Source: Oceanobacter sp045430275 | Lineage (GTDB): Bacteria > Pseudomonadota > Gammaproteobacteria > Pseudomonadales > Oceanobacteraceae | DNA: 64,000 nt | NCBI GenBank assembly: GCA_045430275.1 | Contig: JAILXU010000001.1 | Span: 62,001 to 126,000 of the forward strand | Direction of reading: 5' to 3' | In this document: positions 8,915-17,387 of the stretch, piece after piece | Numbering within the stretch: the stretch's first letter is position 1 | Layout of the letters: every line of letters starts with the position of its first letter | Notes under the pieces: model-generated | Seen by the model: only the letters and a program-made list of their open reading frames with translations | The model's database searches: none | Told to the model about the DNA's origin: nothing | Translations under genes and position numbers: made by a program

Positions 8915-9717
8915 TGACTCGGGTGGCTGCAATACAAATGACGGCGGGGCTGGATGTTGGACTGAATCTGAGCACAGCCTGCAAGTTGGTGCAGGAAGCG
9001 GCTGAAGCCGGTGCAGAACTGGTGCTGTTGCCCGAGATGTTTCTGTGCATGGATGGCAAGCAGTATCCAGCGCTGGCAGCCGAGCAGAATTGGCTGGAAA
9101 CGCTAAAAGGCTGGTGTCGGTCTCTGAATATCTGGCTGGTGGCCGGAGCCGTGCCTATGCCATCGCCGAACCCGGAAGAAACGCGTGTGCGTTCTGCCTG
9201 TCTGGTGATTGATCATCAGGGCGATGTGGTGGGTCGTTACGACAAGATTCATCTGTTCGATGTGGATGTCTCCGATGCACAGGGAGCGTATCGGGAATCA
9301 CGTCGATTTGAGCCGGGATCGGATGTGGTGGTGATCGACTCGCCCGTGGGCAAACTGGGTTTGAGCATCTGTTATGACGTACGCTTCCCGGAGCTGTTTC
9401 GGCAGTTGCGAGAGCAAGGGGCGGAGGTGATTCTGGTGCCTGCGGCCTTTACGCATCGCACGGGAGCCGCGCATTGGGAGGTGTTGCTGCGGGCGCGCGC
9501 GATTGAAAGTCAGTGTTTTGTGTTGGCCTGCAATCAGTGCGGCTGGCATGACGAGCATCGCCAAACCTGGGGACACTCCATGCTGATTGATGGCTGGGGC
9601 AAGGTGCTTGGTCAGTTGCAGGAAGAAGAAGGTGTTCTGGTGGCTGACGTGGACAGTGACAGCCTGGAAAGTCTTCGTCAGTCCATGCCGGTGATGAATC
9701 ACCGGCGTCTGGTGTAA
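8914..9717 (+). CDS. Nitrilase-superfamily carbon-nitrogen hydrolase (deaminated glutathione amidase-like)
   Basis: 267 residues spanning a whole CN-hydrolase domain. The catalytic Glu is in LLPEMF (about residue 43), the Lys in YDKIHLFDVD (about 111) and the nucleophilic Cys in SICYDVRFPELF (about 152). The DKIHLFDVDV signature is typical of the Nit1/YbeM branch, which hydrolyses deaminated glutathione to 2-oxoglutarate and Cys-Gly; this substrate is inferred from family resemblance. It overlaps the yhdP stop by one base, as in Pseudomonas, where tldD follows. Here tldD is absent and convergent dsbD ends 12 bases away. Confidence 0.88.
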   Translation: MTRVAAIQMTAGLDVGLNLSTACKLVQEAAEAGAELVLLPEMFLCMDGKQYPALAAEQNWLETLKGWCRSLNIWLVAGAVPMPSPNPEETRVRSACLVIDHQGDVVGRYDKIHLFDVDVSDAQGAYRESRRFEPGSDVVVIDSPVGKLGLSICYDVRFPELFRQLREQGAEVILVPAAFTHRTGAAHWEVLLRARAIESQCFVLACNQCGWHDEHRQTWGHSMLIDGWGKVLGQLQEEEGVLVADVDSDSLESLRQSMPVMNHRRLV

Positions 9718-9729
9718 CAGGCTGTCGAG

Positions 9730-11526
9730 TCAGCTACCCAGCCCATTGCGTTGCAAGTGGGCAGCAAATTCAGCGTGTGTCAGCTCACCGACGATGCGGG
9801 CTTCGGTGATCTCCTTGCCATTGCGGTAAAACAGCACGGTAGGAGGCCCGAAGATGCCGCGCTGTTTCAGAAAGTCGATGTGCGCTTCGGTTTGGTCGGT
9901 AATGTCCAGTTGTACCCACGCCGTCTGTTTCAGGGTGTTCTGAATGTCGGCCTTGGCAAAAATCTCTTCGTCCATCACCTTGCAGCTGATGCACCAGTCA
10001 GCGTACAGGTCGATCATCACCAGCCTCTGGCTGTTTTGTATCTGCTGCTCCACCTCGTTAACAGACTCGGTTTGATAAAACGGTGACTCATGTGTGTCGG
10101 TGTTTTGAGCGCTGGAATAAGATGAGACGGCCAACGGTTTTAACGGGTTGCTTTGGCCTTGTAGAGCACCAATCAGAGCCGCTGCGCCATAAATCAGCAA
10201 CACCCAGGCCAGGCCTTTTAACAGGCGTTGAAGGTTGTTGGCTGCTGGTTCCAGAGCGCCGAGTGTGATGGCGTAAACCAGCGCCAGAATGCCCCACAGC
10301 GCCAGACTCAGAGATTCCGGCAACAGGCGGCTGACCAGCCAAATGGCGACGCCCATCAGCAAGACACCAAAGAAAGCCTTGATCTGATTCATCCAGCCTC
10401 CGGCTTTCGGCAGTATGGAAGCGCCGGTGGTGCCCAGTACGATCAGAGGTGCGCCCATCCCCAGTCCGAGTGCCAGCAAAGCGCCACCGCCCAGCAGAGC
10501 ATCTCCAGTGGTGCCAATGTAGACCAGTGCGCCTGCCAGCGGTGCCGATACGCACGGGGATACCACCAGAGCCGACAGAACCCCCATGATAAAGACGCTG
10601 AGCCACTGACCGCCGGATTGCTTTTGGCTCCATTCGTTCAGGCGGTTGCGCACAGCGGAAGGCAGTTGCAGTTCGTACAGTCCAAACATGGCCAGAGCCA
10701 GAGCCACAAACAAGGCTGCGAACAGACTCAACACCCAGGGCGTTTGCATCCAGGCCTGAATATTGGCTCCGGCTCCCAGCAGGCCAACGGTTACACCGGC
10801 AGCGGCGTAGGTGATGGCCATGCCGAGTACGTACGTGCTGGATAGCCAAAAACCTTCCCGGCTGCTGCGTTGCCCTTGTCCGAGCACGATACTGGTCAGG
10901 ATGGGCACCATTGGCAGAACGCACGGCGTAAAGGTCAGCCCGATGCCGAGCACAAAAAAGATGCCAATCACAGCCCACCAGGAGCGGCCTTCAAACCAGG
11001 AGTCGCGGGTTTCAGAGGCGCTGGTCGTTGCTGTTGTATTGGTGTCTTCTGTGTCTGTTTGAATGACTGGTTCAGCCGGAGCAGGAGCAGCAGACTGAAA
11101 TTCGGGAATCGTCAGTGAGTAGCGTTGTGGCGGATAACACAGGCCAGCATCGGCGCAGCCCTGATGATTGAGTGTGGCGGCTCCGGGCTTAAGATTGCTG
11201 AGGTCGAACTCGACCACCAATTCGCCGTAGAAAGCCGTCACCAGGCCAAAAGCTTCGTCTTCTTTTTCAATGCCGGGAATCGAATAGGAAACCGGTTGGA
11301 GTTTGGTCTCGCCCTGTTGAATAAACAGGCGATGCTTGTACAGATAGTAGCCGGGTTGGGAATCCCAACGAGCGACCAGTCTGGAGCCGACCATTTCCGT
11401 ATTGAGAGGAAAGGCTTGTTCGACACGCAGGAACTGCGGTTCTGAAGAAGATTTGAAATTATCCAGCAACCCGGCTTGAGTCACAGGCAACCAAAGACAA
11501 CACAACAACCAGACCAGCCAACGCAT
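9730..11526 (-). CDS. dsbD: Thiol:disulfide interchange protein DsbD
   Basis: 598 residues. A signal peptide (residues 1-18, ending TQA) leads to the periplasmic alpha domain with the Cys pair in HQGCADAGLCYPP, then an eight-helix membrane domain with Cys in TPCVLPMVP and VSPCVSAPLAGAL, and a C-terminal thioredoxin-like gamma domain with active site CISC. DsbD carries electrons from cytoplasmic thioredoxin to periplasmic DsbC, DsbG and CcmG. All six redox cysteines are visible. It follows ispB on the same strand with a 68-base gap. Confidence 0.97.
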   Translation of the reverse strand: MRWLVWLLCCLWLPVTQAGLLDNFKSSSEPQFLRVEQAFPLNTEMVGSRLVARWDSQPGYYLYKHRLFIQQGETKLQPVSYSIPGIEKEDEAFGLVTAFYGELVVEFDLSNLKPGAATLNHQGCADAGLCYPPQRYSLTIPEFQSAAPAPAEPVIQTDTEDTNTTATTSASETRDSWFEGRSWWAVIGIFFVLGIGLTFTPCVLPMVPILTSIVLGQGQRSSREGFWLSSTYVLGMAITYAAAGVTVGLLGAGANIQAWMQTPWVLSLFAALFVALALAMFGLYELQLPSAVRNRLNEWSQKQSGGQWLSVFIMGVLSALVVSPCVSAPLAGALVYIGTTGDALLGGGALLALGLGMGAPLIVLGTTGASILPKAGGWMNQIKAFFGVLLMGVAIWLVSRLLPESLSLALWGILALVYAITLGALEPAANNLQRLLKGLAWVLLIYGAAALIGALQGQSNPLKPLAVSSYSSAQNTDTHESPFYQTESVNEVEQQIQNSQRLVMIDLYADWCISCKVMDEEIFAKADIQNTLKQTAWVQLDITDQTEAHIDFLKQRGIFGPPTVLFYRNGKEITEARIVGELTHAEFAAHLQRNGLGS

Positions 11527-11594
11527 GAGCGCTCCTGCATAGCAACAATATTTTATGAGGGGCCGATGGCTGCGGCGTGCAGCCTCGGAGACAA

Positions 11595-12563
11595 TCAGTT
11601 TTTACGCTGGACGGCCAGTTTCAATAAGCCAATCAACGCGGCTTTGGCATCGGAATCGGGAATAAGTTGCAGTTGCTTTTCGGCCTCAGCGACACACTCA
11701 TTGGCCTTGTTGCGGGTGTATTCCATTGAACCGCAGGAAGCGAGGACTGCCATGACGCTGTCCATGTCGTCCAGGCCACCTTTGCGGATGGCTTGCTTGA
11801 CCAGCTTTTGGCCGTCTTCTGGCGCAGTGGCGATGGCGTGAATCAGCGGCAGGGTAGCTTTGCCTTCGGCGAGGTCATCACCGACGTTTTTGCCCAGTTC
11901 TTCCGTGTCGCCTTCGTAGTCGAGCAAGTCATCAACCAGTTGAAAAGCGATGCCCAGCAGTTGGCCGTAGCGGCGCAAGGCTTCCTGCTGTTCCGCCGGG
12001 GCATCAAACAGGGCAGCAGCGCCTTCGGTGGAGGCTTCAAACAATTGTGCGGTTTTGCCCTGAATCACGGTGAAGTACTGTTCTTCGGTGATCTTGGGAT
12101 TGCGTACGTTGGTGAGCTGTAGTACTTCACCTTCGGCAATCACACAGGTGGTGGTGGAAAGAATATTCATCACTGGCAGGCTGCCCAGCTCGACCATCAT
12201 CTGAAAGGCACGGCTGTAGAGGAAATCACCGACCAGAACGCATTGCGGATTGCCCCAGTTGGAGTTGGCGGTGGGCTTGCCACGGCGTAAATCCGATTTA
12301 TCGACCACGTCATCGTGCAGCAAGGTGGCGGTGTGCAGGAATTCGATCACGGTGGCCAGCTTGACGGCCTGATTGCCTTGGTACCCCAATGCGCGGGCGG
12401 TGAGCAGCACCAGTAAAGGACGAATGCGCTTGCCGCCGCTGGTGACAATGTAGGCCGCTATTTTTTCCACCAGAGGAACGCGTGAAGAAAGTTGTTCGTT
12501 GATCAGTTGATCGACGGCCTGGAAGTCGTCGCCAACGACAGCGAGGATGTCTTGTAATTGCAT
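11595..12563 (-). CDS. ispB: Octaprenyl diphosphate synthase
   Basis: 322 residues from the ATG at 12563; the frame is open for 30 more codons upstream, but the N-terminus MQLQDILAVVGDDFQAV matches the 323-residue E. coli IspB. Both Asp-rich motifs are present: LLHDDVVDKSDLRRG and QLVDDLLDYEGD. The enzyme condenses isopentenyl diphosphate with farnesyl diphosphate to make the ubiquinone side chain. It diverges from rplU-rpmA-obg, the standard gammaproteobacterial arrangement. Confidence 0.96.
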   Translation of the reverse strand: MQLQDILAVVGDDFQAVDQLINEQLSSRVPLVEKIAAYIVTSGGKRIRPLLVLLTARALGYQGNQAVKLATVIEFLHTATLLHDDVVDKSDLRRGKPTANSNWGNPQCVLVGDFLYSRAFQMMVELGSLPVMNILSTTTCVIAEGEVLQLTNVRNPKITEEQYFTVIQGKTAQLFEASTEGAAALFDAPAEQQEALRRYGQLLGIAFQLVDDLLDYEGDTEELGKNVGDDLAEGKATLPLIHAIATAPEDGQKLVKQAIRKGGLDDMDSVMAVLASCGSMEYTRNKANECVAEAEKQLQLIPDSDAKAALIGLLKLAVQRKN

Positions 12564-12756
12564 GAGCGGGTCTCTTGAAATCGCGGTCTTGGAGTCAGGT
12601 TTTCCGGCAGGCAATAAACAGCATTCCCCAAGCGTATGGAAGTGACGTGACACGGATAGTTGAGTGCTGCTGTCGCCTTTGGTGGGCGGGTCGCGGCCCT
12701 TTTGGGCAAATGCTAGGCAGCCCCTGTGTTAGTGTCAAGAATGCCATTTGGCAATA

Positions 12757-12785
12757 TTGTATTTACCGTTATTCTGGGCTATATT
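12757..12785 (+). promoter_or_regulatory. Candidate sigma-70 promoter for rplU-rpmA
   Basis: In the 367-base divergent gap between ispB and rplU, a TTGTAT at 12757-12762 is followed after exactly 17 bases by TATATT at 12780-12785. The -10 matches consensus at five of six positions, the -35 at three. It would leave a leader of about 140 bases before rplU, containing the hairpin described next. Apart from these two elements the gap shows nothing I can support. Confidence 0.45.
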
Positions 12786-12871
12786 CTCGCGCCCCGAAAA
12801 ATCGCTCCCTGCCATATGGAAACCAGAGCGTTACCAGTAGAAGCAGGCGAATTTAAGCAGCGACACAACTT

Positions 12872-12917
12872 GCCGAAGCCGGGGTTAAAATGAGCTTCGG
12901 CCTTTAATAAGCTTATT
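12872..12917 (+). promoter_or_regulatory. Leader hairpin and palindrome before rplU
   Basis: GCCGAAGC (12872-12879) pairs perfectly with GCTTCGGC (12894-12901), followed by CTTT and a 12-base palindrome AATAAGCTTATT (12906-12917) ending 13 bases before the rplU ATG. The first could be a weak terminator or attenuator; the second could mask the ribosome site. Ribosomal-protein operons are often autoregulated through such leaders, but no specific known motif is recognised. Confidence 0.5.
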
Positions 12918-12930
12918 GAAGGCACAGATT

Positions 12931-13242
12931 ATGTACGCAGTAGTTGTAACTGGCGGTAAGCAGTACCGTGTTGAAGAAGGTCAAACCCTGAAAGTTGAGA
13001 AACTGGAAGTGGCGACTGGTGAAGCGGTTGAACTGGAAAAAGTATTGCTGATCGGCAATGGCGATGACGTTAAAATTGGCGCTCCTGTTGTTGAAGGCGC
13101 TAAAGTGACTGCAGAAGTGGTTGCACATGGTCGTCACAAGAAAGTGAAAATCATGAAGTTCAAGCGTCGTAAGCACCACATGAAGCAAATGGGCCACCGT
13201 CAGTGGTTCACTGAACTGAAAATCACCAGCATCGCTGGCTAA
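12931..13242 (+). CDS. rplU: 50S ribosomal protein L21
   Basis: 103 residues from MYAVVVTGGKQYRVEEGQ, the same length as E. coli L21. An upstream in-frame ATG at 12916 is rejected because it falls in the leader hairpin region and would add non-conserved residues. Conserved blocks GGKQYRV, KKVKIMKFKRRKH and HRQ are present. L21 binds 23S rRNA near L20. First gene of the rplU-rpmA unit. Confidence 0.98.
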   Translation: MYAVVVTGGKQYRVEEGQTLKVEKLEVATGEAVELEKVLLIGNGDDVKIGAPVVEGAKVTAEVVAHGRHKKVKIMKFKRRKHHMKQMGHRQWFTELKITSIAG

Positions 13243-13334
13243 TTTTTTTAAATTCAACTTGGGCCCTGTGCAATTGATTCGTTCAGTTGCCACATCCGCA
13301 GTGTTGTAGTGGCCCCTCAGAAGGAGAAAGAAGC

Positions 13335-13595
13335 ATGGCTCACAAAAAAGCTGGTGGTTCTACTAAAAACGGTCGCGATTCGGAAAGTAAACGCCTTGGC
13401 GTAAAACTGTACGGCGGCCAGGTTGCCAAAGCGGGTAACATCATCATCCGTCAGCGTGGTACTCGTGTACACGCCGGTGATAATGTACGTGTTGGTCGTG
13501 ACCACACTTTGTTTGCTACGTCTGAAGGTGTTGTTAAGTTTGAGGTTAAAGGCCCTCAAAACCGCAAGACTGTAAGCGTCGTACCGGCCGCCTGA
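13335..13595 (+). CDS. rpmA: 50S ribosomal protein L27
   Basis: 86 residues from the ATG preceded by AAGGAG at 13321-13326. MAHKKAGGSTKNGRDSESKRLGVK is the classic L27 N-terminus, which reaches the peptidyl transferase centre, and IIRQRGTR is the conserved core. It follows rplU after 92 bases and is closed by an intrinsic terminator at 13624. Confidence 0.98.
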   Translation: MAHKKAGGSTKNGRDSESKRLGVKLYGGQVAKAGNIIIRQRGTRVHAGDNVRVGRDHTLFATSEGVVKFEVKGPQNRKTVSVVPAA

Positions 13596-13623
13596 TTCCA
13601 ACAGAATCAGGAACCGTGACAGG

Positions 13624-13660
13624 AAACGCCCTGGCTGGTTTCAGTTGGGGCGTTTTTGTT
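13624..13660 (+). terminator. Intrinsic terminator after rpmA
   Basis: AAACGCCC (13624-13631) pairs with GGGCGTTT (13648-13655) across a 16-base loop, running into a T-rich tract (TTTTTGTTTG). It lies 28 bases after the rpmA stop and 20 or so before obg, so it separates or attenuates transcription into obg. Confidence 0.8.
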
Positions 13661-13681
13661 TGTTTTTTCTGAGGGCATGAC

Positions 13682-14878
13682 ATGAAATTCGTCGACGAGG
13701 CGCGTGTAACGGTTGAAGCGGGTAAGGGCGGCAACGGGTGTTTGAGCTTTCGTCGCGAAAAGTTCATTCCCCGGGGTGGCCCGGATGGCGGTGATGGCGG
13801 TGACGGCGGCTCCATCTATCTGGAAGCGGATGATGCGGTGAACACTCTGGTGGATTATCGCTATACCCGTCGCTACCGTGCCGAACACGGTAAAAGTGGC
13901 GCGAGCCAGAACTGTACCGGAGCCAAGGGCAGTGACCTGGTGCTGAAAGTGCCTGTGGGTACTACGGCTATTGATGAAGATACTGGCGAGACTCTGGGTG
14001 ATCTGACGGATATCGGTCAGCGCCTGATGGTGGCTCGCGGTGGTTTTCACGGGTTGGGTAATACTCGCTACAAGTCCAGTACCAATCAGGCTCCACGCCA
14101 GACCAAACCGGGTCAGCAAGGGGAATCTCGTAATCTCAAACTGGAGATGAAGGTACTGGCGGACGTGGGCTTGCTGGGGTTGCCTAATGCCGGTAAATCC
14201 ACCTTTATTCGTTCTGTATCTGCCGCCAAGCCCAAAGTGGCTGACTACCCCTTTACCACGCTGGTTCCCAATCTGGGTGTGGTGTCCATCGAGCAGCACC
14301 GTAGCTTTGTAGTGGCGGATATTCCGGGGCTGATTGAAGGTGCATCGGACGGTGCGGGCCTGGGTGTGCGTTTCCTCAAACATCTGGTGCGTACGCACTT
14401 GTTGCTGCACATCGTTGATATGGCACCGCTGGATGGTGCTGATCCGGCAGAACGGGCGATGGCTATTTCCGATGAGCTGGAGCGCTTTTCTCCGGCATTG
14501 GCCAAACGTGAACGTTGGCTGGTATTGAACAAACTGGACTTGTTGCCAGAAGACGAGCGGGAAGCTCGCTGTCAGGAAGTGCTGGAACGTCTGGATTGGC
14601 AAGGGCCTGTTTATCAGATTGCAGCCATTAATCGACAGGGCACCTTTCAGCTCAGTTGCGACATCATGGAACACATTGATGGGCGCCATCGTCGCGTGCA
14701 GGAAGATGAGGACTACGCCGAGCAATTGCAGCAGGAGCGTGAACTGGTTGAACTGGAAGCGCGTGAGCGTATCGAGGCATTGCAGGAACAACACCGTCAG
14801 GAGCGTGCGGCTCTCAGAGCCAAGCCGCAGGATGACGACGATGATTATGATGTTGAAGTGGTTTATACACGGGAGTAA
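13682..14878 (+). CDS. obgE: Obg family GTPase (CgtA/ObgE)
   Basis: 398 residues. The glycine-rich Obg fold occupies about residues 1-158 (GGNGCLSFRREKF, PDGGDGGDGG), then the GTPase domain: G1 GLPNAGKST, G3 DIPGLIEGA, G4 NKLD. The C-terminus is acidic (DDDDDYDVE). Obg binds the 50S subunit and couples ribosome assembly to growth and ppGpp. It sits after rplU-rpmA as in nearly all proteobacteria. Its TAA overlaps the proB ATG by one base. Confidence 0.97.
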   Translation: MKFVDEARVTVEAGKGGNGCLSFRREKFIPRGGPDGGDGGDGGSIYLEADDAVNTLVDYRYTRRYRAEHGKSGASQNCTGAKGSDLVLKVPVGTTAIDEDTGETLGDLTDIGQRLMVARGGFHGLGNTRYKSSTNQAPRQTKPGQQGESRNLKLEMKVLADVGLLGLPNAGKSTFIRSVSAAKPKVADYPFTTLVPNLGVVSIEQHRSFVVADIPGLIEGASDGAGLGVRFLKHLVRTHLLLHIVDMAPLDGADPAERAMAISDELERFSPALAKRERWLVLNKLDLLPEDEREARCQEVLERLDWQGPVYQIAAINRQGTFQLSCDIMEHIDGRHRRVQEDEDYAEQLQQERELVELEARERIEALQEQHRQERAALRAKPQDDDDDYDVEVVYTRE

Positions 14879-16023
14879 TGAGCCGAATGAGCGGTGATCT
14901 GGCTGCGATCAGAGCCGGACTGTCCCGGCGCAAGCGTTGGGTGATCAAGATTGGCAGCGCCCTGTTAACCAATGATGGTCAGGGGTTGAACTACAGCGGC
15001 ATGCAGGATTGGGTCGATCAAATGGCTGCTTTGCTGGAAGCAGGCCACGAGGTGGTTCTGGTTTCTTCAGGTTCTGTTGCCGAAGGCATGACGCGTCTTG
15101 GTTGGTCGGCTCGTCCGGCAGAATTGCATCAGTTACAAGCGGCAGCAGCGGTTGGGCAGATGGGTCTGGTTCAGGCCTATGAGCGCGCGTTTGCAACGCA
15201 TCAGCGTCACGCTGCCCAGATTTTGTTGACCCATGATGATCTGAGTAATCGGGCGCGTTACCTGAACGCACGCGGCACCTTGCGGACTCTGATGGAGATG
15301 GGCGTGGTGCCGGTCGTGAATGAAAACGACACCGTGGTGACGGATGAAATCTGTTTTGGTGATAACGACACTCTGGGGGCGTTGGTTGCCAATCTGGTTG
15401 AGGCTGATGTGTTGGTGCTGTTAACGGATCAGGACGGTTTGTATACCGCTGACCCGCGCTCGAATCCGAATGCGAGTCTGGTCTCTCAGGCGCGGGCTTC
15501 TGATGCTTCCCTGTCGGCAATGGCGGGCGGTGGCGGTGTTCTGGGGCGCGGTGGTATGGCGACCAAGGTGCGGGCTGCCCGATTGGCGGCGCGTTCCGGT
15601 GCCGATACGCTGATTGCCGGTGGCCGGGTCGAGAACGTGCTGACGCGCTTGCACGCCGGTGAGTTACTGGGAACCCTGTTGCAAGCCGATGCTGCACCTG
15701 TAGCGGCGCGCAAGCAATGGATTGCCGGGCATTTGCAAACACGCGGCGAGCTGGTACTGGATGCCGGGGCCGTCAAAGCCTTGAAACATGGTAATCGCAG
15801 TCTTCTACCCATTGGGGTTGTGTCTGCACGCGGGCATTTTAATCGTGGCGAAGTGGTTGCGTGTCTGGACGAAGATGGCGTAATCGTTGCCAAAGGGTTG
15901 GCCAATTTTAGCGTGGGTGAAGCGCGTCAGATTTTGCGTTTGCCATCCAGTCGTCTGGAGCAGGCGCTGGGGCGAGTGGTTGAGCCAGAGATGATCCATC
16001 GGGATAACCTGGTGGTTGTTTGA
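14878..16023 (+). CDS. proB: Glutamate 5-kinase
   Basis: 381 residues: an amino acid kinase domain (VIKIGSALLTNDGQ near residue 22; VSSGSVAEGM; NENDTV; GDNDTLGALVA) and a C-terminal PUA domain (about 285-370, GAVKALKHGNRSLLPIGV). It catalyses ATP-dependent phosphorylation of glutamate, the first step of proline synthesis. A second ATG three codons on (14887) is a possible start. The one-base overlap with obg suggests translational coupling, the usual obg-proB arrangement. Confidence 0.96.
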   Translation: MSRMSGDLAAIRAGLSRRKRWVIKIGSALLTNDGQGLNYSGMQDWVDQMAALLEAGHEVVLVSSGSVAEGMTRLGWSARPAELHQLQAAAAVGQMGLVQAYERAFATHQRHAAQILLTHDDLSNRARYLNARGTLRTLMEMGVVPVVNENDTVVTDEICFGDNDTLGALVANLVEADVLVLLTDQDGLYTADPRSNPNASLVSQARASDASLSAMAGGGGVLGRGGMATKVRAARLAARSGADTLIAGGRVENVLTRLHAGELLGTLLQADAAPVAARKQWIAGHLQTRGELVLDAGAVKALKHGNRSLLPIGVVSARGHFNRGEVVACLDEDGVIVAKGLANFSVGEARQILRLPSSRLEQALGRVVEPEMIHRDNLVVV

Positions 16024-16093
16024 GCATCTTGGGTAATGTAAATATATCTTGAAATAATCATGCTTAGCATGTGAATAGGGTGAGAGAGTCAAT

Positions 16094-16933
16094 ATGATTG
16101 AATCGGTAAATGTTGCAGGAATGGACGTCAGTAACACGACGCCCTTTACCTTGTTTGGTGGCATGAATGTGCTGGAAAGTCGTGATCTGGCGATGGCGAT
16201 TTGTGAGCATTACGTCGAAGTCACCAGTCGTCTGGGCATTCCTTATGTTTTCAAAGCGTCTTTTGACAAGGCGAATCGTTCTTCCATTGCGTCTTATCGT
16301 GGCCCAGGCATGGACGAAGGATTGAAGATTTTTGAGGAAATCAAAAAAACCTTCAATGTGCCTGTGATTACGGATGTGCATGAACCGCATCAGGCGGCTC
16401 CGGTAGCGGAAGTGGCGGATGTGATTCAGCTTCCGGCCTTTCTGGCGCGTCAGACCGATCTGGTTGTGGCGATGGCGGAAACCGGCGCAGCGATTAATAT
16501 CAAGAAGCCGCAGTTCCTGGCACCGCACGAAATGCGTCATATCATTCGCAAGTTTGCAGAAGCAGGGAATGAGCGAGTGATGTTGTGTGAACGTGGCTCC
16601 AGTTTTGGTTATAACAACCTGGTGGTGGATATGCTGGGGATGGATGACATGAAGGTTCAGGCCCCGGTGATTTTTGATGCGACGCATGCGTTGCAGCGTC
16701 CAGGTGGTCGGGAAGATTCCGCAGGTGGTCGTCGACAGCAGGCGTTTGAGCTGGCGCGTTCCGGTATGGCGCTGGGGATTGCAGGTCTGTTTCTGGAAGC
16801 ACACCCAAATCCGGCAGAAGCCAAATGCGACGGCCCTTGTGCGCTGCCTCTGGATAAGCTGGAAGTGTATCTGGAGCAAATGAAAGCCGTAGACTCGTTG
16901 GTGAAATCGTTTGATCCGGTTGTGATCGACTGA
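16094..16933 (+). CDS. kdsA: 3-deoxy-8-phosphooctulonate (KDO-8-phosphate) synthase
   Basis: 279 residues aligning end to end with E. coli KdsA (LFGGMNVLESRDLAM, VFKASFDKANRSS, DVHEP, PAFLARQTDL, IKKPQFL, GYNNLVVDML). It condenses phosphoenolpyruvate with arabinose 5-phosphate for lipopolysaccharide core sugar. Asn in GGMNVLES replaces the metal-binding Cys, marking the metal-independent class. kdsA is usually found beside pyrG and eno; here it stands between proB and rpsT, so it may be relocated or a second copy. A 70-base gap precedes it. Confidence 0.95.
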   Translation: MIESVNVAGMDVSNTTPFTLFGGMNVLESRDLAMAICEHYVEVTSRLGIPYVFKASFDKANRSSIASYRGPGMDEGLKIFEEIKKTFNVPVITDVHEPHQAAPVAEVADVIQLPAFLARQTDLVVAMAETGAAINIKKPQFLAPHEMRHIIRKFAEAGNERVMLCERGSSFGYNNLVVDMLGMDDMKVQAPVIFDATHALQRPGGREDSAGGRRQQAFELARSGMALGIAGLFLEAHPNPAEAKCDGPCALPLDKLEVYLEQMKAVDSLVKSFDPVVID

Positions 16934-16971
16934 TACACCGACTGTTAAACATGGGGGATGGGATTTTCTGG

Positions 16972-17000
16972 TTGACACCTTGTGCTGCTGTCTGGATAAT
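16972..17000 (+). promoter_or_regulatory. Strong sigma-70 promoter for rpsT
   Basis: A perfect TTGACA (16972-16977), an exact 17-base spacer and GATAAT (16995-17000, five of six) lie 49 bases before the rpsT GTG. The bases just after the -10 are C/G rich (CTCGGCCCTC), the type of discriminator associated with stringent (ppGpp) control of ribosomal genes. Confidence 0.82.
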
Positions 17001-17048
17001 CTCGGCCCTCTAAAATATATCCAATTCAACCGATTTGAGGAGCCGACT

Positions 17049-17315
17049 GTGGCAAATTCTGCTGGTTCTCGTAAACGCGCCCGTCAGGCTATCAAGCGTC
17101 GCGCTCGTACTATAGCTCTGCGTTCCATGGTACGTACTTACATCAAGAAAGTTTACGCTGCTGTTGCAAGCGGAAGCTACGACGACGCTCAGGCTGCGTT
17201 TTCAAAAGCTCAACCTTACATCGACAAGATGGTTAACAAAGGTATTCTGCACAAGAACTCTGCAGCACGTACCAAGAGCCGTCTGAATGCCAAGGTTTAT
17301 GCTCTGAAAGGCTAA
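17049..17315 (+). CDS. rpsT: 30S ribosomal protein S20
   Basis: 88 residues beginning MANSAGSRKRARQAIKRR from a GTG with GAGGAG at 17037-17042. The Lys/Arg-rich helix bundle and conserved R.MVRTYIKKVYAA and LHKNSAARTKSRL match S20, which binds 16S rRNA early in assembly. The non-ATG start recalls the E. coli UUG start, which contributes to autoregulation. It has its own promoter and terminator, so it is monocistronic. Confidence 0.98.
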   Translation: MANSAGSRKRARQAIKRRARTIALRSMVRTYIKKVYAAVASGSYDDAQAAFSKAQPYIDKMVNKGILHKNSAARTKSRLNAKVYALKG

Positions 17316-17334
17316 GGCCAATTCAGAACAGAAA

Positions 17335-17357
17335 AGCCCGCTCTTGCGGGTTTTTTT
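17335..17357 (+). terminator. Intrinsic terminator after rpsT
   Basis: CCCGC (17337-17341), loop TCTT, GCGGG (17346-17350) and seven T (17351-17357): a textbook intrinsic terminator 20 bases after the rpsT stop. Confidence 0.92.
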
Positions 17358-17387
17358 GTGCCTGTGAATCCGTGAGGGAAGCATCCT

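Noticed and set aside
13607..14794. 395-residue open frame on the minus strand
   Set aside because: Antisense shadow of obg; no recognisable motif and covers the rpmA terminator.
16064..17029. 321-residue open frame on the minus strand
   Set aside because: Antisense to kdsA and across the rpsT promoter; no protein features.
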